Shown one piece after another: positions 34,489 to 46,631 of a DNA stretch of 64,000 bases. The position numbers were made by a program, and so were the translations under genes. Numbering within the stretch: position 1 is the stretch's first letter; each line of letters starts with the position of its first letter. Under the pieces are notes generated by a model, which was not told where the DNA came from, did no database searches, and worked only from the letters and a program-made list of their open reading frames with translations. Origin of the DNA: Solanum dulcamara (lineage: Eukaryota > Streptophyta > Magnoliopsida > Solanales > Solanaceae). The stretch is taken from contig NC_077247.1 in NCBI RefSeq assembly GCF_947179165.1, forward strand, positions 12,537,501 through 12,601,500, written 5' to 3'.

Positions 34489-36523
34489 TATAAGACCCCA
34501 GAAATTAGAAGGTCAAAAAGAGAGATTTAAAGAGGAGTTCACTGAAAGTTGCAACTTTTTAGGCACTAGGTGTCTTCACGGAGACCTTCATGGGCGATGA
34601 AGAGGACCACAAATTATGAAGAGCCATCGTGGTCCATCCTGGTGCAAGTTGGAATGTGAGTGAGGACCATGTAGGGGACCACGAGCTATGGTGTCTTCCA
34701 TGGAGGTCACCCCTCCAACCCAAAATAGATTCCTCTCTCCATGACCATCACCACGGGCTGAGGTGGGCTTCTCAGGCTATGGTGGGCCTTTCGTGCAGGT
34801 GCTATTTTAGTTAAGTCAAGAGGTGTTTTTGTATTTTACCTCTTAAGTCATTAATGAATGTGGATGGTTTTGGGGTATTTATTATAGACTATTAACTACC
34901 CTAAGCCCTCCTAACTCTCTCATCCTCACTCTAATACTTAAATTCCAAAATCATCTTTCTAAGTCTTCTTCTTCCTGAAGAAATTCAAAGAGAAACTCAA
35001 GTCAAGAGAAAATTAGGGCTTCTAAGATCTAAGGTATATAGGAATTCATCTATGGTTCCTTTCACCCATAGAGTCCCAAGGTTCTTCTCAAATTTTCTTA
35101 TAAATTCTTCTTCTAAAAGCTCTAGTTTTATGAATTTGGATTAGATCTACTTAATTATGATGCATCTTATGATAATTAATTATATTATACATAATTCACA
35201 TAATATTTCATGATTTCAAGATGAATTTCAATGATCCATGCTATATGCTATTTCAAGTATGTTTTCAAGGAACTACGATCATGAATTTCAAGTCATTACA
35301 ATAAAAGCTTTATGAATGACCCATGAAAGATTATGAATGATGTTTAAATGAATTTTTAAGCAAGATATTATCGTGTGAAAGGTAGTTTTCACAAAATTAT
35401 ATTAAAGAGGTGAAAAGACATTTTCATAAACTCATGAATTCTTATGAGTTGACCATATTAATGAGCTATTCTTATGATTTTCTTATGATGAGGATTGAAT
35501 AATTTTTTGTTGTCTTCCCTAATGATGTTAATGCTTATGTTTTCCTGAAATTCTATTAGGCTACTAAATAAGCACCGAGAGGACTTTAAGGAGGGGTTTG
35601 GTCTGGTAGCCATAATAGCTACCCAAGGGAATCCCAATAGCGACCTTTAGTTCCTAACTACATTGCCCGCATTGGTTTATGATGCCAATATGGCCTAGAC
35701 AGTAGATCTAAATATAACTCATGATTATGATATTCTCACAGAGTCTACCTTGGCAAAATAGCCTCTCTCTGCTCAATGTGGGAGTTACATCAAATTCTAT
35801 ATTATAGCTCACATAGTTTTATATGTCGGTTAAAGGTTATATCCCACACCAAGGTATATGAAAAAGGTATAAAGTTATCATGATGATGTTTTGATGTATT
35901 GACCACATGACTATGATATTTTTAAGGTGTTCCAGGTTTTCCTCATGTTTAAAGATATAGTCATGCATCGTATGTTCATATTCATTATGTCCTATTTTCA
36001 TGGATCATACATACTTCTCACATACTTAGTACGTTTCATGTACATTGATCATATATACTTCTTACATACTTAGTGTATTCCTTATACTAAAGAATACTTT
36101 TTACCTATATTGTATTATAATGTAGGATCAAACGATTATCATGCACCTCCCACTTGTGGCTTGAGTTGAGCCTTACTTTCATATAGTTGGTGAGTCCTCA
36201 TTCTTTGAGGACAATAATTTCATCTTTCTTATGGATATCATATATTTTCATGGGTGAGCTAGGAGCTTGTGTTATGCTACACCTAGTTTAGTAGAGGTAT
36301 GTCGGATGTCATGGAATCTATGTTGTCTGTTTATTTTGAGTTTGAGTCTTGTTTTCTTTTATTGAGATATTCCATGTTGAGACTTTATTTTTGCATATAC
36401 ATCTTCGCTTTATTGCTTTAGTTACATTATTTATGGTCACATATGGTATTCTAAGATGCTTGATTGGGTCACTCGGGATTCTAATAGTCGTGTTGCACCT
36501 AGGGTCTATCTTAGGTCATGATA
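34489..36523 (+). mobile_element. G1 5' LTR
   Basis: Starts TATAAGACCCC (G-to-A from TGTAAGACCCC) and ends GGTCATGATA. Aligns along its length with 44583-46626. The first 350 bp holds the GC-rich inverted motifs seen in the other G1 LTRs, with more decay. Confidence 0.9.
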
Positions 36524-36527
36524 AATT

Positions 36528-36539
36528 TGGTATCACAAT
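36528..36539 (+). other. Primer-binding site of G1
   Basis: TGGTATCACAAT starts four bases after the 5' LTR; the first nine bases match the initiator Met tRNA complement apart from the last. Confidence 0.8.
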
Positions 36540-36741
36540 ATAAGGTTTAAAATTCCCTAGGGAGTCTAATATGCCACGCTGAGTAGAGTCTTATTAATCG
36601 ATGTGAAGAATGCCACATCTATGAATATGAGGCTATGAGGCTTCTTAGGAAAAACATCACTTCTTTGATGATCTCATTGTGTGATAGAGTTGAACTCTAA
36701 GGATCCCTTCTCTAACATTTTCTCTTTAAGATTACAGAAAT

Positions 36742-37835
36742 ATGCCTCTAAGAAGGAACCCCATACAAAGAAATGTTGAAGAAGAGAAATATTTGCTCCA
36801 AATGCCCTTTGAATGAAGAAGTCTCTCATGCGGAGTTTTGGGCCATATTTTAATTACTTTCCCAGGCCGTAGCTGCTCAAGTAATAGGGAGATGGTAGCT
36901 CTTGTGAACCTAAATGTGGGTACGACAACTATCCAAGTTCATGATTTCACCCGTATGAACCCTCCTGAGTATCATGGCTCTAAGGTGGATGAGGTCCCAT
37001 AATATTTCATAAAGGGTATTGGTAAGATTGTTGACATCATGGATATTAGCCCGATGGAAAAACAGGACTTGGTGGTGTATCAACTTAAGGGGTTGCTCAA
37101 GTTTGGTTTAAGAATTGGAAATATGAAAAAGGTAGTGATGATAGTCTCTTTGATTGGGAGGAATTCAAGGTGGGTTTCTTGACCGGTTTTTTCCTTTGAA
37201 TTTGAGGGAGGCTAAGGTACAAGATTCATCAATTTGCGCCAAAGTAATATGAGTTCGAGGGAGTATGCCCTCAAGTTCACTAAATTGTCAAAATATGCTC
37301 ATTTTATGTTGCGTATCCAAGGGCTCGGATGAACAAGTTTGTTTTGGGTGTATCTGATTTGGTGGTCAAAGAATGTAAAATTGCCATGATTATCAAAGAG
37401 ATATACATTTTGAGGCTTATGACACATGCCAAACAAATGGAGGAAGATAAGCTAAAAGAGAGGTCTAGAAGGGAGTTAAAGAGGGCTCACACCGATGATG
37501 AAAGTTTCTTACATGCTAAGTTCGAGAATGGTGGTGTCCTCAATTTCATCAAAAGTATTCTGACCAAGATTCTTCAAACACTCTGGCTCTAAAATTTGAT
37601 GAAGATAGAGAGTCTAACCCTAAGGTTCAAGGAGGAGCTCCAATTGGTCAAGTCATCCCTTTATGTAAAAAGCATGTACAAAATCACAAGGGTGAATGCT
37701 TGGAGAGATTGGATGTATGTTATAGGTATGGAAAGTCAGGTCATCAGGCGAATGAGTGTAGGAGTGGTGCTAGAACTCAGACTCAGACTCATGTTATAGG
37801 TCATTCGGGTCAGCGTGGTACTACTTTAGGTTGCA
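36742..37835 (+). pseudogene. G1 gag
   Basis: The ATG at 36742 opens MPLRRNP, the usual basic N-terminus. The capsid domain is visible as SLFDWEEFKVGFLTGFFPLN near 37140-37200. Then SRREL- and EEDKLKERSRRELKRAH-type basic sequence near 37440-37490. A zinc knuckle lies near 37708-37755 (CYRYGKSGHQANECRSG), its second Cys changed to Tyr. Frame shifts near 36850, 37000 and 37230 and a stop near 37590 disable it. The basic coiled segment resembles M gag. Confidence 0.86.
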
Positions 37836-39829
37836 GTTAGTGCCAAAATAGATTTTATGCCTTTAGACTTGTCAGGAGTCAGAGGATTCCACAATGTGTT
37901 GACTATTACATTGAAAGTCTTTGACTTTAATGTTTATGCATTGTAAGATTTGGGTGCTACTCTATCATTTATTACTCCTTATCTTGCTATAAATTCATTG
38001 TTAGTCCCAAGATCTTGTTAGATCCTTTTTGATCTATATCTTGTTGGTGATCAGTTGTGGCTAAAAAGGTCTATCGAAATTGCCCAATTTCAGTTTTTTA
38101 TAAAGTCACCTAAGTTGATCTTTTAGAGCTTGACATGACTGATTTTGATGTGATTTTCGGTATGGATTGGCTTCATGGATGTTATGCTTCTATATGGTGT
38201 AGAACATGTGTTGTCAAGTTTCAGTTTCCTAATAAGTTAGTCCTACAACGGAAAGGTAGTAATTCTGTACTTAAAGGTCAATTCATTTCGTGCCTTAAAG
38301 ATCAAAAAATGATTTCCAAAGGTTGCCTTTATCATCTAGTTTGGGTCAGATATACAAATTCTAAAGCTCTTACTCTTGAGTCTGTTTTTGTTGTTAATGA
38401 ACTTTTGGAAGTCTATCCTGGTAACCTCCAAGGTATCCCTGTCCAAAGAGAAATAGAATTCAATATTGATCTTCTCTATGATACCCAACCTATCTCTATT
38501 CCTTCTTACCATATGGTCCCGATAGAATTGAAATAGTTAAAAGATCAGTTGAAAGATTTATTAGACGAGGGTTTCATTTGACCGAGTATCTCTCCATGGG
38601 GTGCTCTGGTTCTCTTTGTTAGAAAGAAAAATGTTTTTCTCTGTATGCGTATTAACTATTGACAATTGAACAAGGTCACAATTAAGAATAAGTATCCTAT
38701 TCCAAGGATTGATGACTTGTTCGATCAACTTTAAGGAGCAAGTTACTTTACAAAGATTGATCTTTGATTGGGTTATCATCAAATCTGAGTAAGAGAATCT
38801 AAAATTCCAAAGATGGCTTTTAGAACTCGGTATGGTCATTTCGAATTCTTGGTTATGTCTTTTGGACTAATAAATTCTTCTGCAACTTTTATGGATTTGA
38901 TAAACAAGGTGTTCAAGCAATATTTTTATATGTTTGTAATTGAGTTCATTGATGATATTTTGATCTATTCTCGGAGTGAGGAAGAGCATACCAATTATTT
39001 GAGCATTGTCTTGCAAATTCTTAAGCACTGCTAATTGTTTGATAAGTTTAGAAAGTGTGAATTTTGATTGAGGTCAGTTGGTTTCCTTGTCCATACTCCT
39101 GTGAAGGTATTATGTTTGATCCTAAGAAGATTGAGGCGGTTAAGAATTAGCCTAGACCATTGTTTCCTTTCGATATTTGGAGTTTCTTGGGCTTAGCCGG
39201 TTATTATAGATGCTTTGTGGAGGGTTTCTCTTCCATTGCATCGCCCTTGACTACTTTGACTCAAATGAAGGTAAAATTCCAATGGTCCTAGGCTCGTGAG
39301 AAGAGTTTCCAAGAGTTGAAGGATAGACTTACTTTCATTCTGGTGTTGACTTTGCCGGAAGGTTCCGATGGGATTTTTGTATGTTGTGATGCCTCAAGAG
39401 TCGGTCTTTGTTGTGTTTTGATGCAAAATGGCAAGGTGATAACTTATGCTTCTAGGCAACTCAAGGCGCATGAAAAGAACTATCTGATTCATGATTTAGA
39501 GTTAGCGGCAGTGGTTTTTGCTTTGAAGCTTTGGAGACACTACCTGTATGGGTCTATGTTGATGTATTCACCGATCACAAGAGATTGCAATATGTGTTCA
39601 CTCAAAAGGATTTGAATCTTCAACAAAGGAGATAACTTGATTTGTTGAAGGATTATGACGTGAGAAAATTATACCATCAGTAAAGGTGAATGTGGTTGTC
39701 GATGCTCTTAGTAGATTGTCCATGAATAGTGTTGCTCATTTGAGGATTCATAGAAGGAGTTGGTCTATGATATTCATGGATTAGCCTATTTAGGTGTTCG
39801 CTTGGTTGATTTCAAGGATGGTGGTGTTA
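37836..39829 (+). pseudogene. G1 protease, reverse transcriptase and RNase H
   Basis: Protease: DLGATLSFITP at 37947, where D-S-G is expected, so the motif is altered; its end is DFDVIFGMDWLHG near 38141. Reverse transcriptase from about 38300: [64 protein letters not shown], then [20 protein letters not shown]. Catalytic FIDD is intact at 38945-38956. RNase H at 39316-39640: [34 protein letters not shown] and HDLELAAVV, the best preserved domain in the window. Stops at 38535, 38579, 38660, 38733, 38766 and 39033 are each one transition from a sense codon. Solo LTR S interrupts the linker after LVDFKDGGV. Confidence 0.9.
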
Positions 39830-42800
39830 TGTCACGACTCGGACTAGGGCCTAGCCGTGACACAATGATTAGAATTCTCGAGGAAATCCCTACCAAGACT
39901 CTTAGCATATCATAAGCATAAATAAGGTAAGTAAACCAACAATATAAAGTAAAGTGATGGGTAAGTTTCAAAATAAAATCTAAAGATAAAGGTGAAGCTT
40001 AGGCCTGATTAAATAGACTTACACATTTTCTTTGTCTAGACATGCCTCAACTATACTAACATAGGTGGGGGCATAGAACAAGCCAGTAGCTCACCTAAAT
40101 AAGAAAAAGAAACATTCTTAAACTAGCAACATAGTCTAGAGGTAGTAAAAGAATATAAGCTCGATAAGGCAGTCCCCGAAGCATGAGGACTTACCAAATC
40201 AAGTGAACAAGTCTTCTATCTAGCCACAATAGTATGTAAGATGATCGCTAAGCCCTACATTATAAGACCAATAGGCAGACAAAGAAGTAGGCGTTAGTAC
40301 TTTGAATGTACTAAGTATGTGAGCATGCAATGCAATATGATATGATACAATAAAGTGATACAATGGACCATTTTAAAACCATGAAATCATTTAAAATACT
40401 ATTTGAAACCATGAGACTTGGTCAATGTAATTTACGAACCATCATGAATCATAAAATAACTTTAACACTATAATAGTAATCATGAGTTTATACTTTGAAA
40501 TTACCATAAATCGTAACGAAGTATATCATAAATCCTTTGAGAGAAACCTTTAACCTTGTGACAGCACATACTTTAAGTTGTGAAAAATGTTAGTACTTGT
40601 AGTAATAAATACCTTAAACATTGTGAGAGAGATTTTTTACCTTTGTGAGAACAACCGTTAACCGACATAAACCATGTGACCTATAACATGGAGTCTTAAT
40701 GTTTACCCACATCGGAGGAAATGGGGAGACTATTTTCCAAGGTAGACTCCTATATGCTTAAGTGGATCCGCTAAGATACATGAAGGATCGAGCGTCAACT
40801 ATAGGTGACCCTTAAAGGAATCGAGCCTCTACTATAGGGGATCCTTTATTCTATGGTGGCACATAGTTATGGGACAATGAGATCTTACTACGGGTCTCAT
40901 GTTTCAACTACGCGAGAGAGCCTCTATCCCAAGGTCTGCTCAGTACTAATTAAGCTCTTAATGGAATAGTTTTAGCTATAAAATAATAAGTCAACATCAT
41001 GTGGGAGAGGTCATATCTACTGCCCTTCTACTCTTTATAAAAATCATACTCATAGCATAGCTCCTTAATCATTAACTAGGTGAGAGATCCTCCACTATCA
41101 TTCATACTTAACTCGAATTTCATCATAAAAATCAATTCATACTTTTCATGTAATTTGCTTGAAAGCCTTATCAAATCATACTCATATTGTATAGCTTATC
41201 ATTGGAAATCATAGTATAATTCATAAGACCATATGGAATAATCTTAAAATCATGTAATTAAATAAAAGTCATGCTTAATCATATAGAACAATATCAATTG
41301 GATCATAATCGAGAGGACCCATTTAGGAATTTATGAACCCTAAATAGCTTTATAGAGTTACTTGTAAATCATTAAAAATCATGCAATTTAATAGTAATTC
41401 ATACTTAATTGAGTAAATAAACAATAATTAAATCTTAATTCATGCAATTGAAATTTTTTTGAACAATACCCATAATGAGATAAAGAACCCTAGGTAGCAT
41501 TATAGAGAATTCATAAGAAAATCACCAATCATGCAATTATCATCAACTAATGTTGAAATTGATTTGTAATCATAGAATAAATCCTAATTCATGCAATTGA
41601 ATGGAAATTGAGAAGACCCATAAATATACATACTTGAATTGGGTAGAAAAGTAGAGATTTATTTGGACTCAATAGACGGAAGGAACCCATAGACGAATAC
41701 CCACATACCTTGGGTGGATTCCTTGACTAAAGCTTGAAAATTTGTGGAAGAATTGGAAACCCTGGTTGATCCTTCAATGGAGTCTTGTAGGAAAAGAACA
41801 GAGTCTTGAGAGGATATTTTAGATACTTGAATGTTTAGATTGATGATTATGAGGGGAAACCTAGTTAGTGGAATGATATATTCCTTCAAAACACCTAAAA
41901 ATGACTTAGAATAGGGTTAAAAGGCCCGGGAAAGGACCAAAATCGCCCTAGAAGACGTGCAGGATTTTTTTTTGAGAAGTTGACTTCTACGACTCATAGA
42001 AAATTCTACTATTCGTAGAGTTGAGTCGTAACTTTTTATGATCAGATAGCCTTTAGTAAAATGGACAACTGTTTACTCTGAATTCAAAATGAGGAAAACT
42101 TAGTGGAGTTGAAAAGAGGACTTAAAGACCTTTAATTAGATATGTCATGGGCCACCTAATTCTTTATTTCTATGAGGTATGATTGTTTGAAATTGACACA
42201 AGTAAAATCTTTTGCCGAAACTCAATCGGTAAGGAAACTTTCTACTCGACTTTGTGCTAGAGGATTCTTGTGACCTTAAAACATCTCCAAATCTATTCTC
42301 ACACCAAAGAATTGAACTTAACATCTAAGCACAATTAAGAATCACCCGGTACGACCTTACGGATGGCCCTCTACGGGTCATAGACCCAAATCGTCAAACC
42401 CAAATGCATAAAATAGTAGCTACGGGAAAACACCTTTGTCTTTTACGACTCTTCCATATGAGTCGTTGACTGTCCTACCAGTCCTATAAATACCCCGTCA
42501 ACTTTCCCCACCACTTAGTTAAAAATCAGAACTCATGACTCATCCTATGATTCCTCTTTACGAATCATAAATAATCCTATGACTCATCCTGTTGAGTCAT
42601 TTCAAAACTATCGAGCCTTGATATTTTCATAAATCATACATTGACCCTACTACTCATTTGTATGAGTCGTCAACTTTCTTACGGGTCATAACTCAACTCG
42701 TAGACCTTTTTTACATGCAACCAAATTTTTAGTCCTTAGTGCCAACCCTAAGATTCTGTCCTACGATCCATAGAATCCTCTATGAGTTTTAGGTGGACTC

Positions 42801-42872
42801 GTAGGATTTGGCACAGTCCAAATTTTTCCCAAATCTCCCTTGTTTTGATTTTTCAACTTTTGGGGTCTTATA
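39830..42872 (-). mobile_element. Solo LTR 'S', copy B (complete)
   Basis: 3043 bp, from TGTCACGACTC to GGGGTCTTATA. Left flank TGTTA (39825-39829), right flank AGTTA (42873-42877); copy A keeps TGTTA on the right, so the duplication was TGTTA. It cuts one gypsy pol frame, which resumes right behind it. One LTR without interior implies LTR-LTR recombination or loss. Short ORFs inside have no protein similarity that I can see. The region 42350-42840 is rich in TACGACTC-type repeats. Confidence 0.9.
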
Positions 42873-44340
42873 AGTTACTTTTCAAAATAATTTTAAATCG
42901 TCTCTTGTGGTGGATGTTAAGGATAATCAATATAATGATCCTACTATTGAGTTGAAGAAAAATATAGTCGAAAAAGCCATTGAGGCCTTCTCCCAAAGGG
43001 AAGATCGTGCTTTGAGATATCAAGGCCAATTGTGTGTTCCTGATGTTGATGGCTTAAGGGAAATGATATTTTCCAAAGTTCATCATTCAAAATATTTTAT
43101 TTATTTGGGTTTCACAAAGATATATCATAATTTGAGGGAAGTGTATTGGTGGAATATCATGAAGAGGGATATTGCGGAGCTTGTGGAAAAATATCCTAAT
43201 TGTCAACAAGTCAAGGTTGAGCATCCAATACTAGGAGGTTGAGTCCAAGATATTATAATTACAACTTGGAAGTGGGAATCCTTGAATATGTACTTCATTA
43301 CAAGTTTTCCACATACCCATAGGCAACATGATTCTATTTGGGTTGTTGTTGATCAAATGGCCAAGTTAGCTTATTTTCTTCCTGTTAAGACCTCTTATTC
43401 AGTAGAGGATTATGCTAGATTGTATATATGAGAGTTTGTTTAGCTCTACGGTGTCCCATTGTCTATCATTTCGGATCGAGGAACTCAGTTTATATCTCAA
43501 TTTTAGAGATCGTTCTAAAGGGGTCTTGGTAATCAAGTGCAAGTTAGTATGACTGTTCACCCTCAAATGGATGGTCAGACTGAGCATACCATTTAGACAT
43601 TAAAGGACATATTGAGAGCCATGTCATTGATTTTAAAGTTAACTGGGATGATAAATTTCCATTGACAGAGTTCGCCTATAGTAATAGTTACCATTCCAGC
43701 ATTCAGGTGGCTCCACATGAGGCTTTATATGGTAGGAGGTGTAGGTATCCTATTGGTAGGTTCAAATTAGTGAAGTTGCCTTGATAGGACCTGATTGGTA
43801 CATAAGGCTATGAAGAAGGTTAGATTGGTTAGAGAAATATTGAAGACTGCACAAAGTCAAAAACAATTCCTATTCAATATGAGGAGAATGGAACTTGAAT
43901 TTGAGGTAAATAATTGTGTCTATTTGAAAATATCACCCATGAAGGGTGTAATACATTTTGGCAAGAAAGGGGAGATTAGTCCTCGCTATATAGGTCCATA
44001 TCATATTTTGAGGTAGATTGGCAAAGTTGCATACAAGCTGGATTTGCCTTCTGATTTGGCGTTGGTGCATTCGGTGTTCCATGTGTCTTTGTTAAGGAAG
44101 TTTATTGGTTATCCTAGCTCTATTATACCTTCGAACAGAATTGGTATGAAGGAGAGTCTATTATATAGGGAGGTTCTAGTTGGAATCCTAGACTGGCAAG
44201 TTAGAAAGTTAAGAAACAAGGAAATAGCTTAAATTAAAGTTTTATGGAGGAAATAATAGGTTGAAGGTTCTACATGGGAAGCCAAAGTTGATATGATGTC
44301 ACCATATCCTCATCTTTTTCCTTCCATTCCTAGTGGAGGT
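42873..44340 (+). pseudogene. G1 integrase and chromodomain, copy B
   Basis: After S the frame continues to LVVDVKDNQYNDPTIELKK at 42907, then LRYQGQLCVPDVDGLREMIF. HHCC zinc region: HHSKYFIYLGFTKIYHNLRE and KYPNCQQ near 43080-43210, the first Cys changed to Tyr. Core: VVVDQMAKLAYFLPVKT near 43343 (first Asp), SIISDRGTQF near 43463 (second Asp), HPQMDGQTEHTI near 43558 (third catalytic region). C-terminal part near 43915-44140 (VHSVFHVSLLRKFIGYPSS) and chromodomain near 44200-44330 (VRKLRNKEIA, VEGSTWEAKVDMMSPYPHLF). Stops near 43430, 43441 and 43505 and a frame shift near 43620. Confidence 0.9.
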
Positions 44341-44569
44341 ATTGAGTTCCTTTATGTTCCACTCTGCCTAATCCATATATTTAAGTCATTGTCATGTTTT
44401 CATATGCATTAATGTTCATGAAATGAGTTTTAAAGTCACGTTTTAACCTAAGATTGAATATCCCATGTTTTATGCATGTTATGTATGTGTTGCATTCATG
44501 TTGGGTTGCTATGTCTCTTTCCTATTCCATTCATGCTAGCTTGAGTCCCATTTGAGGACGAATATTCCC

Positions 44570-44582
44570 AAGGGGGAGATAT
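44570..44582 (+). other. Polypurine tract of G1
   Basis: AAGGGGGAGATAT directly before the 3' LTR start TGTAAGACCCC. Confidence 0.88.
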
Positions 44583-46626
44583 TGTAAGACCCCAGAAGTT
44601 GGAAGGTTAAAGAATAAGGTTTAAAGAGGAGTTCCCTAAAAGGTTAAGTTTTTTGGGCACCAAGTGATCTTCAAAGTGACTTTCACGGGCCGTGAAAAGG
44701 ACCACAGACCATGAAGAACCTTTATGGTCCAGCCTAGTACAAGTTAGAATATAGGTGAGGACCATGTGGGGGATCATGACCTATGGTAATATCTGTGTAA
44801 GTCACCCCTCCAATACAAAACATAGTCCCCTGACCACGACGAGCACCACAGGCCGTGGTGGGCTTCACGAGCCGTGGTGGGCCTTTCGTGCAGGTGCCAT
44901 TTTAGTTAAGTCAATGGGTGCTTTTTGTATTTTTTCTCTTAATTCATTAATGAATGTGGATGGTTTTGGGGAGTTTATTCTAGCATATTAGCTACCCTAA
45001 TCCCCCTCTTAACTCTCTCATTCTCACCCTAACACTCAAATCCCAAAATCTTCTCCCTAATGCTTTTTCTCTAAGTCTTCTTCTACCTCAAGTATTTCAA
45101 AGAAAAACTCAAGTCAAGTTTCCAAATCAAGATAAATTAGGGCCTCTAAGATCTAAGGTATGTGGAAATTCATTAATGGGTCTTTTCACCCATGGAGTCC
45201 CAAGGTTCTTCTCAAATTCCCTTATGAATTCTTCTTCTAAAAGCCCTAATATTATGAATTTCCATTAGGTCTTCTTGATTATGATGTATTTTATAATTAT
45301 TTATTATATTATGCATAATTCACATTATATTGCATGAGTTCAAATTGAATTTCAATAACCCATGTTATATGCTATTTCAAGTATGTTTTCAATAAACTAT
45401 AATCATGAATTTTAAGTAATTGCAATGAAAGCTTTATGAATGACTACCAAGGTTTATGAATGACCCATGAAAGATTATGATTGATGCTTAAATGATGTTT
45501 TAACAAGAGATTATGGTGTGAAAGGTAGTTTTCACACAATCATGTAAAGGAGGTAAAAGGACATTCGCACCAACTCATGGATTCTTATGAATCAACTATG
45601 TTAATGAGCTATTCTTATGATTTTCTTATGATGAGTATTGATATCTCTTATTGTATTTCCTAATGATGTTAATGACTACATTTTCATGAAATTTCGTTGG
45701 GATAATGACAATGCACCAATAGGACTTTAAGGTGGGGTTTGGTGATGTAGCCATAGTGGTTACCCAAGTTAATCCTCGTAGGAATCTTTAGTCCCTAACT
45801 ACGTTTCCCTCATAGGTTTATGATGCCAATATGGCCTAGCTAGTAGATCCACATATAGCTCATGATTATGATAATCTCACGGAGTCTACCTTGGCAAAGT
45901 AGCCTTTCTCTTCTTGATATGGGAGTTACATCGGATTCCATGTCATAGCTCACATGGTCTTATATGTCGGTTAAAGGTCTTATCCCACACCAAGGTATAT
46001 GAAAAAGGTATAAATTTCTCATGATGATGTTTTGATGTATTCACCACATGATTATGATGGTTTTAAGGTTTCCAAGGTTTTACTCATGTTTTAAGTATTG
46101 GTCATGCATCTCATGTTCATACTGACTATGTCCTCTTTTAATTGATCATGCATACTTCTCACATACTTCATGCATTCCATGTACTAACACATACTATTTG
46201 CCTATATTATATCATAATGTAGGGACAGATGATTATCGCGCACCTCCCACTCATGGCTAGAGTTGAGCCTTTCTCTCCTATAGTTGGTGAGTCCTTATAC
46301 TTCGAGGACTAGAATTTCATCATTTGACATTATTATGACTATAATATGTTGTCATGGGTGAGCTAGGATCTTGTATGATTCCCCCTACCTAGTTTAGTAA
46401 AGCCATGTTGGATGTCATTGAGTGTAGTCTTTTCATTTCAAGTTTGAGACTTTTTCTCTTGTATTGAGATTTTCCATGTTGAGACTTTATTTCCACATCT
46501 ATGTCTTAGCTTTATTGTATTACTTACCTTATTTATGCTCATATATGGTATGCTAAGAGTCTTGGTTGGGTTCCCTAAGAATTCTAATCGTTATGTTGCA
46601 CCTAGGGTCTAGCTTGGGTCGCGACA
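44583..46626 (+). mobile_element. G1 3' LTR, copy B
   Basis: 2044 bp, from TGTAAGACCCC to GGGTCGCGACA, followed by target duplication TTAAC. Its first 350 bp carry near-palindromic GC-rich motifs around CACGGGCCGTG and GGCCGTGGTGGGC (44685-44885) in an otherwise AT-rich LTR. Confidence 0.93.
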
Positions 46627-46631
46627 TTAAC

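Larger units (their letters stand above)
34489..46626 (+). mobile_element. Complete Ty3/gypsy chromovirus G1 with nested solo LTR S
   Basis: 12138 bp including S, flanked by a perfect 5-bp target duplication, TTAAC at 34484-34488 and 46627-46631. LTRs are 2035 and 2044 bp. Primer site, gag, protease, reverse transcriptase, RNase H, integrase, chromodomain and polypurine tract occur in the usual gypsy order. All coding parts carry stops and frame shifts. It inserted in a minisatellite in the G2 5' region. Copy A keeps only its 3' portion (1715-4717). Confidence 0.94.

Noticed and set aside
34236..34530. Open frames on both strands with repetitive proteins (LTKAK-type and LVRVLG-type)
   Set aside because: They follow from the 30-bp period, which is divisible by three and keeps any stop-free frame open. 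No known family.
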